Shown here: positions 25,615 through 32,831 of the stretch, piece by piece | Numbering within the stretch: position 1 is the first letter of the stretch | How the letters are laid out: each line of letters starts with the position of its first letter | From: Gemmiger_A avium | Lineage (GTDB): Bacteria > Bacillota > Clostridia > Oscillospirales > Ruminococcaceae | Assembly: GCA_019114585.1 (NCBI GenBank) | Contig: DXFE01000018.1 | Coordinates: 1-64,000 of the forward strand | Length of the DNA stretch: 64,000 nt | Direction of reading: 5' to 3' | Position numbers and translations under genes: made by a program | Notes under the pieces: model-generated | Seen by the model: only the letters and a program-made list of their open reading frames with translations | What the model was told of the DNA's origin: nothing | Databases searched by the model: none

Positions 25615-26663
25615 ACCGTTTCCTCCTGCCGGTTCCGCAGGCGGGTCAGTGCGTCCAGGGCACGGCCGGGCAGTATATCCACCCACCGGCACAACGCATT
25701 AATGTGGAGTATCCGGAACAGCAGTGCCCGTACCGCCTCAATAGCCAGGCAAGGCAGAAAGATCTGGGCCGAGGCCAGCAAAATCCGCATCAGCATGGAG
25801 GGAGCCCTCAGCTCCGCCAGACCCCGGTACCGGAAATACATATAACTGTTGTAGATAATGGGATGTACATGGATGAGGTATACCCCAAAGGCCAATGGTC
25901 CCAGCCGGCTGATGGTCCGGCCCAGCCAGGCAGGGAAAGGCAGATGCGCCAGGAACAACAGCAAACCGATACTGCCCAACACATAGCCAATGGATACGTA
26001 TTGACCGCCCGTTTTCAGTCCCAGTGCCGCTGCCGGATAGAGCAGCAGGCACAACCAGGCCTGCCACTGTTTCAGCCGCAGTTCCTTCAGGCAGCCGCCC
26101 ACCAGATACAACAGTACCAGCCAGAGCATGCTGTAACCTTTTTCCGTGCCGAACACCTCTTCAAACCGATAGCTGCTTGCGGAAAAGACCAGCAGAATAC
26201 TGCCAGCAAGCACCGCTTTCTGCCGTTTGGACAGAGCTGCCAGCCCGGCATTAAGAACCGGCTCCAGCAGCAACAGTCCCATATAGGCGGTGACATACCA
26301 ATACTGTTTGGTAAGTACCGGAAAAAAAGCGCCCCGGATCTGCTCCGGCCCTACCTTTTGCGGTTCAACGATTGCATAGAACAAGGTAATGCCGCCGGAG
26401 TAAAAAAACACCTGAAGCCAGAACCGCAGCACGCTGCTGTAACGGAAGGGGCGCCCCGCACCCACATAACCGGAAATCAAGGCAAAACAATCTACCGCTC
26501 CATAACACAGGCCATACAGCATGTTGGCAGCCATAATCCGGGACAGACTGCGTCCTGCCAGCGCATCCATTACTCCTCCCGGCCCCATCACATGCAGCAC
26601 ACAGACCATGAACATGGCAGCAAGCCGCAACAGATCCACGCCGGGATTTCTTTCTTTCTGCAA
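25611..26663 (-). CDS. Acyltransferase family 3 membrane protein
   Basis: 350 residues if started at the TTG at 26663. An in-frame ATG at 26690 overlaps a consensus -10 (26689-26694) and would lie upstream of the transcript start, while AAGGAGGAGG sits about 8 nt before the TTG. The first helix carries NPGVDLLRLAAMFMVCVLHV with the R-x-x-A-x-x-x-V-x-x-x-H pattern of family 3. About ten helices follow, then the C-terminal QIFLPCLAIEAVRALLFRIL. Such proteins transfer acetyl or succinyl groups onto extracellular polysaccharides. Translation is coupled to the GT-C-like gene, so both probably act on one glycan. Confidence 0.82.
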   Translation of the reverse strand: MQKERNPGVDLLRLAAMFMVCVLHVMGPGGVMDALAGRSLSRIMAANMLYGLCYGAVDCFALISGYVGAGRPFRYSSVLRFWLQVFFYSGGITLFYAIVEPQKVGPEQIRGAFFPVLTKQYWYVTAYMGLLLLEPVLNAGLAALSKRQKAVLAGSILLVFSASSYRFEEVFGTEKGYSMLWLVLLYLVGGCLKELRLKQWQAWLCLLLYPAAALGLKTGGQYVSIGYVLGSIGLLLFLAHLPFPAWLGRTISRLGPLAFGVYLIHVHPIIYNSYMYFRYRGLAELRAPSMLMRILLASAQIFLPCLAIEAVRALLFRILHINALCRWVDILPGRALDALTRLRNRQEETV

Positions 26664-26688
26664 AGCGTCCTCCTCCTTTTCTTGCCCC

Positions 26689-26718
26689 ATTATAAAACAT
26701 TGTTCCTTTTGTTTTCAA
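26689..26718 (-). promoter_or_regulatory. Promoter of the acyltransferase / GT-C-like operon
   Basis: -35 TTGAAA (26713-26718), 18 nt, -10 TATAAT (26689-26694). Both hexamers are near consensus. The predicted start near 26682 rules out translation from the ATG at 26690. Confidence 0.7.
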
Positions 26719-26775
26719 CCTTTTTCCGACACACATCCACTCCTGCATCTTTTTGCCGCGGAACCGCCCTTTTCC

Positions 26776-26805
26776 TTGACGGAACCGGTGTGCGGCAGGT
26801 ATAAT
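26776..26805 (+). promoter_or_regulatory. Promoter of the LacI-family regulator
   Basis: -35 TTGACG (26776-26781), 18 nt, -10 TATAAT (26800-26805), about 50 nt before the ATG at 26856. It diverges from the acyltransferase promoter 58 nt away, so one bound protein could affect both. Confidence 0.65.
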
Positions 26806-26855
26806 AAAAGCAAAGATACACTCGAAAGTACACAGGACAGGAGGTGCCTTTTTTC

Positions 26856-27875
26856 ATGGCTCCCAGTACGCTGCGGAAACCGGCCACCCGCAAGGACGTG
26901 GCCCGTCTGGCCGGGGTTTCGGAAACGGTGGTTTCCTACGTGCTCAACAACAACCGGTATGTGGCGCAGGACAAGCGGGAACGGGTGCTGCAGGCGGTGA
27001 AGCAGCTGCAGTACCGGCCCAACAACATTGCCCGGGCGCTGCGCGGCAAGCGCAGCGGGCATATCCTGTTCATTGCGGACAACATTGCCGACGAACATTT
27101 CGGCCGTATCATCCGGGAGATGGAACAGCTGGCCTATGACCGGGGCTATCTGATCAGCCTGACCGCCAGCCGCAACGACCCGGATTTTGTGTCCCAGGTG
27201 AACAGCCGCCAGGTGGACGGCATCGTGATCAGCTCGGTGAGCCTGGAAGAGCGGTATGTGCTGGAACTGGTGGACTCCGGGGTGCCGGTTGTGCTGCTGA
27301 TGAACCGGGAGTATTCGCCCCTGATCGATGCCCGGGCGGGCCGGGTATACACCGGCATCCAGCGGGGCATGGAGGAGGCGGTGCGCCTGCTGCATGAACG
27401 GGGCCGCCGTTCCATTGTGTACGTGGACCGGGTAAGCCGCCGGGGGCATTTCAGCAGCATGGACGACATGCGGTATAACGGGTTCTGCACCGAGATGCAG
27501 CGCAGCGGGCTGCCCTTTTCCGCCGAGAATATCGTGACCGGCTACCCGGACGAGGAGGCCCTGTTTGAGGGGCTGTGCAGCCGGCTGCGGCTGGGCATGA
27601 AGATCGACGGTCTGGTAGGCCGCAACGACAACCTGGCCTGTCTGGCGCTGTCGGCGCTGCAGCAGTGCGGATTCTCGGTGCCGGGGGACGTGTCGGTGAT
27701 CGGGTTCAACAACGCCCGCATTGCCGCCTGCACCCAGCCGGGGCTGACCTCGGTGGAGATCGACCGGCCCGCCGTTGCCCGGGCCATCCTGGAAATGCTG
27801 GACCGGATGTTCGAGGGGCAGGCCCCCGGCAAGGTGCGCATTGACACCCGCATCGTGCACCGGGGCAGCGTATAA
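26856..27875 (+). CDS. LacI-family transcriptional regulator
   Basis: 339 residues from the ATG at 26856; GGAGGTG lies 9 nt upstream (a GTG within that site would overlap it). The helix-turn-helix is TRKDVARLAGVSETVVSYVL, followed by the hinge block YRPNNIARALRGKRSG. A periplasmic-binding-type sensor follows: HILFIADNIADEHFGRIIRE, DGIVISSV, VDRVSRRGHF, VGRNDNLACLALSALQQCG and SVIGFNNARIAACTQPGLTS. It should bind a sugar or sugar phosphate. The regulon is unknown; neighbours are the divergent glycan pair and, further on, the PFK operon with a LacI-type palindrome at 32808. Confidence 0.9.
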   Translation: MAPSTLRKPATRKDVARLAGVSETVVSYVLNNNRYVAQDKRERVLQAVKQLQYRPNNIARALRGKRSGHILFIADNIADEHFGRIIREMEQLAYDRGYLISLTASRNDPDFVSQVNSRQVDGIVISSVSLEERYVLELVDSGVPVVLLMNREYSPLIDARAGRVYTGIQRGMEEAVRLLHERGRRSIVYVDRVSRRGHFSSMDDMRYNGFCTEMQRSGLPFSAENIVTGYPDEEALFEGLCSRLRLGMKIDGLVGRNDNLACLALSALQQCGFSVPGDVSVIGFNNARIAACTQPGLTSVEIDRPAVARAILEMLDRMFEGQAPGKVRIDTRIVHRGSV

Positions 27876-27885
27876 ACACACAAAG

Positions 27886-27924
27886 AACAGCCCGCCCGGG
27901 TTTGCCCGGGCGGGCTGTTTTGTT
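27886..27924. terminator. Bidirectional terminator between lacI-type gene and TauE-type gene
   Basis: A 15 bp perfect stem AACAGCCCGCCCGGG / CCCGGGCGGGCTGTT (27886-27919) with TTTG loop, followed by TTGTTT on the plus strand and preceded by A-rich sequence. It serves both converging genes. Confidence 0.8.
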
Positions 27925-27933
27925 TGCATTGGA

Positions 27934-28719
27934 TTACAGGAACTGCCAGGTGTTGTAGATGCTGATGGCAATAATGACCGCCATCAGGCCCATGAACAGT
28001 TTGTCCACGGCCTTGTTGTCCATGCGGCGGTTGCAGGCGCGGCCCAGGATGCCGCCCAGGATACCGCCGGCCACCATGAGCACCAGTTTATACCAGGCGA
28101 ACTCCGGCACCGTATTGGTGACGATGGTGGCGCCCACGCTGGTGATCTGGCTGAACAGGATGATGTACAGGCTGTTCTGGGCCGCGGTCTTGGTGTCCAT
28201 GCTGAAGAAGAAGAACAGCACCACCAGGTTGATGGGGCCGCCGCCGATGCCCAGGAAGCTGGACATGATGCCCAGGGCCAGGCCGATCACCACGCAGGCG
28301 GTCAGGCTTTTGACCTTATGGGTGGGGATGCGGGCCTTGAAGATGGTATAGAGCAGCGTGCCCAGGGTGATGACCGCCAGCGCCGCCGCCTGCACCGCGC
28401 CCACGGTGTTGGGATCGGCAAACATGGCCTTGACGGCGGTGAACATCTGCTTGCCCACGATGCCGCCCACCGCCGCGCCGAGGGCCAGCGGGGTGCCGGT
28501 GCGCAGGTTGACCTTGCTGTCACGGGCGATCATGCTTTTGCCCACCGAGTAGCAGCTCATGGCCAGCACGGTGCAGCCGGACAGAAAACTGATGGTGGAC
28601 ACACTGTCCAGATGGAACAGGTCCAGGGTGGGCTTGATGATGACCCCGCCGCCGATGCCGCAGATGGCCCCGGCCACGCTGGCCAGCAGACTGATAATAA
28701 AATAGGCGATCACTTCCAA
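27934..28719 (-). CDS. Sulfite exporter TauE/SafE-family permease
   Basis: 261 residues from the TTG at 28719, the best start given AAAGGAG 10 nt upstream; CTG and GTG alternatives lie within 6 nt. About eight helices in two halves. The N-terminus LEVIAYFIISLLASVAGAIC, then GIGGGVIIKPTLDLF and the mirrored GIGGGPINLVVLFFFF are the two inverted-repeat signatures of the family. Members move sulfite, sulfonates, sulfoacetate or other small anions out of (or into) the cell. No sulfur gene adjoins, so the substrate is open. A lone transcription unit between a bidirectional terminator and repeat elements. Confidence 0.85.
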   Translation of the reverse strand: MEVIAYFIISLLASVAGAICGIGGGVIIKPTLDLFHLDSVSTISFLSGCTVLAMSCYSVGKSMIARDSKVNLRTGTPLALGAAVGGIVGKQMFTAVKAMFADPNTVGAVQAAALAVITLGTLLYTIFKARIPTHKVKSLTACVVIGLALGIMSSFLGIGGGPINLVVLFFFFSMDTKTAAQNSLYIILFSQITSVGATIVTNTVPEFAWYKLVLMVAGGILGGILGRACNRRMDNKAVDKLFMGLMAVIIAISIYNTWQFL

Positions 28720-28834
28720 GGGTGTCAGGCTCCTTTCCTCATAGCTCGTTGATTTTAGCATACCACATCCCGCCGTAAAGGAAAAGCGAAAGCGGCCGCC
28801 AGGGCAAAAAACGTCGGTTTTTCCACAAAAAGGT

Positions 28835-28889
28835 GAGGGCCGGAGGATTCCGGCCCTCGGGATGGGGGCATGGGGGACTGGTCCCCCAT
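28835..28889. repeat. Composite repeat hairpins A and B
   Basis: A is GAGGGCCGGA/TCCGGCCCTC (28835-28858), identical to the A arm at 20785. B is ATGGGGGAC/GTCCCCCAT with loop TG (28870-28889). There is no C hairpin here; instead a D element follows to the right. Together they fill most of the 450 nt gap between the TauE-type gene and the LarA-like gene. Confidence 0.75.
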
Positions 28890-28919
28890 ATTGGCAAAAT
28901 CGTTCTCCCGCCCACCGCG

Positions 28920-29166
28920 TGAACGGGACATCTGCGGACCGGGACATCTGCGGATTCATCGGTCCTCTTTGAGGGCCGATTCATCTCGCAGCGTTCAGGC
29001 TGTGCGCTCCGGCCGCTGCCGGGTTCTCCGGAACGCGGGATAAATGCCCTTCGGGCACCCGGGCCGCTTGCAGCCCGGCCCCCGCGTCCCTGCGCACCCG
29101 TCCGCTGGGTGAACGGGACATCTGCGGATTCATCGGCCCTCTTTCGAGGGCCGATTCATCTCGCAG
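28920..29166 (-). repeat. Structured D element, copy 1 (full unit plus second hairpin I)
   Basis: Reading on the minus strand from 29166: hairpin I is CTGCG-A-GAT-GA-ATCGGCCCTC loop GAGGGCCGAT-GA-ATC-CGCAG, ending at 29122. Then come the conserved AGCGGACGGGTGCGCAGG, a long pairing ACGCGGG/CCCGCGT enclosing CCGGGCTGC/GCGGCCCGG and TGCCC-GAA-GGGCA, and the conserved ATTTAT. A second hairpin I follows at 28991-28947. The element begins 2 nt after the TAA of the LarA-like gene. It could be a transcribed 3' UTR structure or a mobile DNA palindrome. Confidence 0.75.
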
Positions 29167-29169
29167 CTG

Positions 29170-30654
29170 TTACCCGCAGCAGGGATGATTGCCATACTCG
29201 TCCATGCAGTCCTGGCTGGGGTCCTTCATGCACAGGTGCACGGCGGCCAGCTTGAAGGTCTGGGGCAGGGCCAGGATGTTGGGATTCTCGCCCACGAACT
29301 TCTTCTTCGCGTCGGCCAGGGCCTCCTCGAAGGTGGCGCGGGTCTTGAGGCCCATGCTGCGGGCGATGCCCGGCTCCTGGGCGCCCACGATGTAGATGGC
29401 GCTGGTGTTCATCTCGGCGATATGGCCGCAGCTCATCATGGAGAAGCCATGGAACGGATGGAACGCATTGGTGAACCGGTACTTGCGGATATACTCCTCG
29501 TTGGTGGCGTAGTACTCGCCCAGGCGGTTCATATCCGGCAGGGTGTTCATGTAGTCATGCTGGAAATCGGTCCACTCGGCGCGCAGGTAGGGCCACAGCT
29601 CGTCGTGGAAGAAGCCGTTGCAGATGGAAGAACAGATGATCACGCAGTGGTCGCTCATGACGCGCTTGAAGCGCAGCACCTGGGCGGACAGGGCCTGCAT
29701 CATCATGATCGGGTTGGTGCCCATGCCGTCGCCGTAATGGAACTTCTGGGGCATGCCGAACACCAGCACGTCGTACTTCTTCTCGGCCCAGTGCACGTAG
29801 GTGCGCTTGTCGGCCACCTTCCAGCTTTCGGGCATCATCTCGGCGGCGTAGCCGGAGTAGATGGCGATCTGGCGGCTCTTGGTATCCAGCACCGCGTCGC
29901 AGCAGAAGAAGGGATGGCCCATCTTCTCCTCCATCAGCATGCCGATCTCGTTGAACTTATGGCGCATCAGGCTGCCGCCGTTGACCGGGGTGAAGTCGTC
30001 CCGGTGCATGACCTCGGGCACATGATGGCTGGCGATGCTGCGCCAGTTGGTGATGCCGGTGGCGCAGTGCTTGTAGCCGCCGGAATAGCCGCCGTAGGGG
30101 TTGCCCTGCACATGGCCGATCAGGATGGGCAGGTCGCACTCAAAGACGGTCTTGTTCATGAACACCGGGTCGCCGCGCTTGGTCAGGCCCAGGTCGATCA
30201 TGTTGTCCGGATCTTCGGAGTCGTGGCTGGTCATCTGGTGGGTGTACCAGAACTCATTGAACAGCTCCTCGCCGAAGATGGCCTTGTAATCCTCGGGCTT
30301 GGCGCGGGGGTGCAGGCCGTTGGAGATGATGAACTTGATGTCCTCTTTCTTCACGCCGGCCGCGTACAGCTCTTTCAGGATCAGCTTGATGCTGACCTTG
30401 CGGTGGCTGGTGGGCTGCTCGCCGCCCTTGACGCGGTCGGGCACGATGAAGACGACCTTCGCGCCGGGGAAGGCCAGCTCGCTCAGGGGCTTCATGCCGA
30501 TGGGGTTGTGCAGGCTTTCCAGATAGGCTTCTTCCAGCTTATCCTCGGGGATATAGGGGGGATCGGCAACAGTGGTGCCGGGAATAAACACGTCGGTGCT
30601 GTCGGGCAGTTCCGCGCTCATCAGGCCGTGGCCGTACTCAAAATCCAGTTTCAT
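29170..30654 (-). CDS. LarA-like (nickel-pincer nucleotide family) racemase or epimerase
   Basis: 494 residues, longer than the 424 of classical lactate racemase. Residues matching the LarA active site can be aligned by eye: Asp73-Arg74 (VPDR), His115 in SNGLHPR, His181 in LIGHVQG, Lys195 in GGYSGGYKHCATG (the lysine that carries the nickel-pincer cofactor in LarA) and His210/211 in SHH. It ends in a Cys-containing tail. Members racemise or epimerise 2-hydroxyacids at their C2. Its place as third gene after PFK and a TIM-like gene (gap 18 nt) suggests a sugar-acid or phosphate-sugar substrate rather than lactate; that is inference. The cofactor genes larB, larC and larE are not in the window. 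Confidence 0.8.
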   Translation of the reverse strand: MKLDFEYGHGLMSAELPDSTDVFIPGTTVADPPYIPEDKLEEAYLESLHNPIGMKPLSELAFPGAKVVFIVPDRVKGGEQPTSHRKVSIKLILKELYAAGVKKEDIKFIISNGLHPRAKPEDYKAIFGEELFNEFWYTHQMTSHDSEDPDNMIDLGLTKRGDPVFMNKTVFECDLPILIGHVQGNPYGGYSGGYKHCATGITNWRSIASHHVPEVMHRDDFTPVNGGSLMRHKFNEIGMLMEEKMGHPFFCCDAVLDTKSRQIAIYSGYAAEMMPESWKVADKRTYVHWAEKKYDVLVFGMPQKFHYGDGMGTNPIMMMQALSAQVLRFKRVMSDHCVIICSSICNGFFHDELWPYLRAEWTDFQHDYMNTLPDMNRLGEYYATNEEYIRKYRFTNAFHPFHGFSMMSCGHIAEMNTSAIYIVGAQEPGIARSMGLKTRATFEEALADAKKKFVGENPNILALPQTFKLAAVHLCMKDPSQDCMDEYGNHPCCG

Positions 30655-30672
30655 GGGGATGCACTCCTTTCG

Positions 30673-31509
30673 TTACTTGCCCAGGTACAGGCGGATGATG
30701 TCCAGATACTCGTTGGGGTAGAAGCCGATCTCGCCGGCAAAACGGGTCAGGGCGATCAGACCGCCGTCGATCTCGGGGATGGAGGCCAGCATCTCGGCGT
30801 TGTCGGTCTTGAGGCCGCCGCCGTACACCACGTCCAGGCCGCCGGTGCGCTCCTTGACAAAACGGGCGATCTTTTCAATATAGGGCTTGTCCGCGGGGGT
30901 CTTGCCCGGGCCGATGCTCCAGATAGGCTCGTAGGCGATGACCACCTTGCTCTTGTCCACACCGGCCAGGCCGATGTCCAGCTGCTCGCCCAGCACTTCC
31001 TGCCAGCGCTCCTGCTCCTCGCTCTTTTCGCCGATGCAGTACAGCACCTTCAGGCCCTGTTTCTGGGCGCAGAGGATCTCCTGGTTCAGCAGGCGGTTGA
31101 CGGCGGCGGTGTCGGTGACGCCGGCTTCGGCCAGCACGCCGGCCTTGTCGTTGCGCTCCTCACAATGGCCGATCAGGGCGGCGGTGCAGCCCAGGGCCTT
31201 GGCGGCGGCGGCGGGACGGTTGGAGGTAAACGCGCCGAAGTTTCCGCCGGGGGCTACGTCCTGACGGTAAACGCTCTGGCAGCCAACCTCCACCCGGCTG
31301 CCCTCGCAGCGGGCCGCGGCGGCGCTGAGCAGATGGGCCTCCGGGAAGAACTGCACGAACTCCACCTCGGCGGGGTCGTAGTGGGCCAGGCCGGCCTGGG
31401 TGCCCTCCACCACGGCGCGGCCCCAGTCGGCCATGGGGGCCAGACGGTTCACGCCGCCCAGCTCCACCGGCACGTCAAAGCGTTTCAGGTTCAGAAAAAT
31501 GTGTTTCAT
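30673..31509 (-). CDS. Divergent triosephosphate isomerase-like enzyme
   Basis: 278 residues, against about 250 for ordinary TIM. The catalytic set is retained: Asn7 and Lys9 (LNLKRF in place of the usual GNWKMN), His115 in ALIGHCEERN (usual GHSERR) and Glu194 in AYEPIWSIGPGK with an intact flexible loop. The phosphate-binding block VYGGGLKTDNA replaces the usual YGGSV. The C-terminal part (GGLIALTRFAGEIGFYPNEY) departs from TIM. It should isomerise a phosphorylated triose or a related short sugar phosphate. Located 14 nt after the PFK gene and 18 nt before the LarA-like gene. Whether it is the cell's main TIM cannot be told here. Confidence 0.8.
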   Translation of the reverse strand: MKHIFLNLKRFDVPVELGGVNRLAPMADWGRAVVEGTQAGLAHYDPAEVEFVQFFPEAHLLSAAAARCEGSRVEVGCQSVYRQDVAPGGNFGAFTSNRPAAAAKALGCTAALIGHCEERNDKAGVLAEAGVTDTAAVNRLLNQEILCAQKQGLKVLYCIGEKSEEQERWQEVLGEQLDIGLAGVDKSKVVIAYEPIWSIGPGKTPADKPYIEKIARFVKERTGGLDVVYGGGLKTDNAEMLASIPEIDGGLIALTRFAGEIGFYPNEYLDIIRLYLGK

Positions 31510-31523
31510 GGGTCAGGCCCTCC

Positions 31524-32699
31524 TTACAGGTCGTTCTTGAAGGTGACAAAGGGGCGCAGCGGCTCGCCGATCAGCGGGCGGCACCACTCAACAAAGGCGT
31601 CGGTCACATCGTTGCCCCGCTCGTTGATGAACTCGGCGGGCATGGTGCGCTCGGTGAGCATGACCTGCTCGATGGGGATGCGGATGGGCTTGACCTTGTA
31701 CTCCGCACCGGGCAGACGCTCAAAGCCGATCATCACGCCGGTCTGGCCTTCCATGGCGGCCTTGACCGCTTCGGCGCCGGCGATCACCGCCTCGTCCCGG
31801 TCCACCGAGGACTGGAACGCAATAGAGGCGCGGCCGCAGATGCCCGGCTTCTCGCTGCGGGCCTTGTAGCCCAGCTTCTTGATGACCAGGTTGGCCAGAT
31901 GGGCGCTCACGTCGCCGTAGTAAGTAGCGCGGCCCACCTGGAAGATGGGCTCCACGATGGGCTTGCCCTCCGGGTCGGTCAGGCCCTCGCTGGCCACGAC
32001 CACCACACCGCCCTTTTTCTCCACCAGGGCCTTTACATCGGCCAGGAACTCCTCCTCCACGAAGGGGCGCTCCGGCAGGTAGATCAGGTCGGGGCCGTCC
32101 CCGTCGCCGGAGCGGGCCAGGGCGCTGGCCGCGGCGATCCAGCCGGCGTTGCGGCCCATGGCCTCCACCACGCTCACGTGGATGGGCAGCGCGCGCACGT
32201 CCTGGCTGACCTCGCTGACGGTGGCCGCGATGTACCGGGCCGCTGAGCCGAAGCCGGGGGCGTGGTCGGTGACGGCGATGTCGTTGTCGATGGTTTTGGG
32301 AATCCCCACCACCCGCACGTCGGTCAGGCCCAGGGCCTGGCAGGCCTTATATACCTTGCCGCAGGCGTCCATGCTGCCGTTGCCGCCGTTGAAGAACACA
32401 TACTTGATGTCATGCTTCTGGATGACCCGGGCGATGGCCTCGTAGTCCTCCGGTTCCAGATGGTCGCGGCTGGTGCCGATGGCAGAGGCGGGGGTGGAGA
32501 GCAGCAGCTCCAGCCTCTCGTCGCTGACCGTCTTCATATCCAGAAACTGCTCCCGGATGACTGCGCCGCTGCCGCCGATGGCGGCGTAGATGTGGTCCAC
32601 TTCGGCGTATTTCTTCGCCTCGGTGACCGCCCCGTACAGGGACGCGTTGATCACCGCGGTGGGCGCGCCGCCGTGCACCAGCAGAACGTTGCCTTTCAT
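31524..32699 (-). CDS. 6-phosphofructokinase, PPi-type clade with mixed signature
   Basis: 391 residues. GGAPTAVINASLYG (nucleotide/PPi loop), PKTIDNDI (residues 134-141; Lys135 is typical of PPi-dependent enzymes, Gly in ATP enzymes) and EAMGRNAGWIAAASALA mark the long PPi clade. The phosphoryl-donor motif is GGNGSMD (105-111): Gly108 is the residue seen in ATP-dependent enzymes, and Asn107 replaces the conserved Asp. The donor (PPi or ATP) is therefore uncertain. It heads an operon with the TIM-like and LarA-like genes; AAGGAGG precedes ATG. Confidence 0.87.
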   Translation of the reverse strand: MKGNVLLVHGGAPTAVINASLYGAVTEAKKYAEVDHIYAAIGGSGAVIREQFLDMKTVSDERLELLLSTPASAIGTSRDHLEPEDYEAIARVIQKHDIKYVFFNGGNGSMDACGKVYKACQALGLTDVRVVGIPKTIDNDIAVTDHAPGFGSAARYIAATVSEVSQDVRALPIHVSVVEAMGRNAGWIAAASALARSGDGDGPDLIYLPERPFVEEEFLADVKALVEKKGGVVVVASEGLTDPEGKPIVEPIFQVGRATYYGDVSAHLANLVIKKLGYKARSEKPGICGRASIAFQSSVDRDEAVIAGAEAVKAAMEGQTGVMIGFERLPGAEYKVKPIRIPIEQVMLTERTMPAEFINERGNDVTDAFVEWCRPLIGEPLRPFVTFKNDL

Positions 32700-32765
32700 G
32701 GGTGTACCTCCTTGTTGATTCGAGTGGCGGGACGGCCCGGACGGCGCGTCCCTGTTCTTACTTTT

Positions 32766-32817
32766 ATTATACGGACGCGCCCCGGCCGGGAACAGCCCCG
32801 GTTAACGCAAACGTTTG
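32766..32817 (-). promoter_or_regulatory. PFK operon -10 box and LacI-type operator
   Basis: A minus-strand -10 TATAAT lies at 32766-32771, with no good -35 at 17 nt. The 10 bp palindrome CAAACGTTTG (32808-32817), within GCAAACGTTTGA, resembles the core of LacI/CcpA-family operators. Its centre is about 54 bp upstream of the predicted start, the position at which CcpA activates some genes, so activation is as likely as repression. Confidence 0.4.
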
Positions 32818-32831
32818 ATTGACCGCTCGGT

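Noticed and set aside
28720..28959. N-terminal extension of the TauE/SafE permease of about 80 residues
   Set aside because: It would be translated from repeat hairpins A and B and contains no family sequence; the site AAAGGAG sits next to the TTG at 28719.
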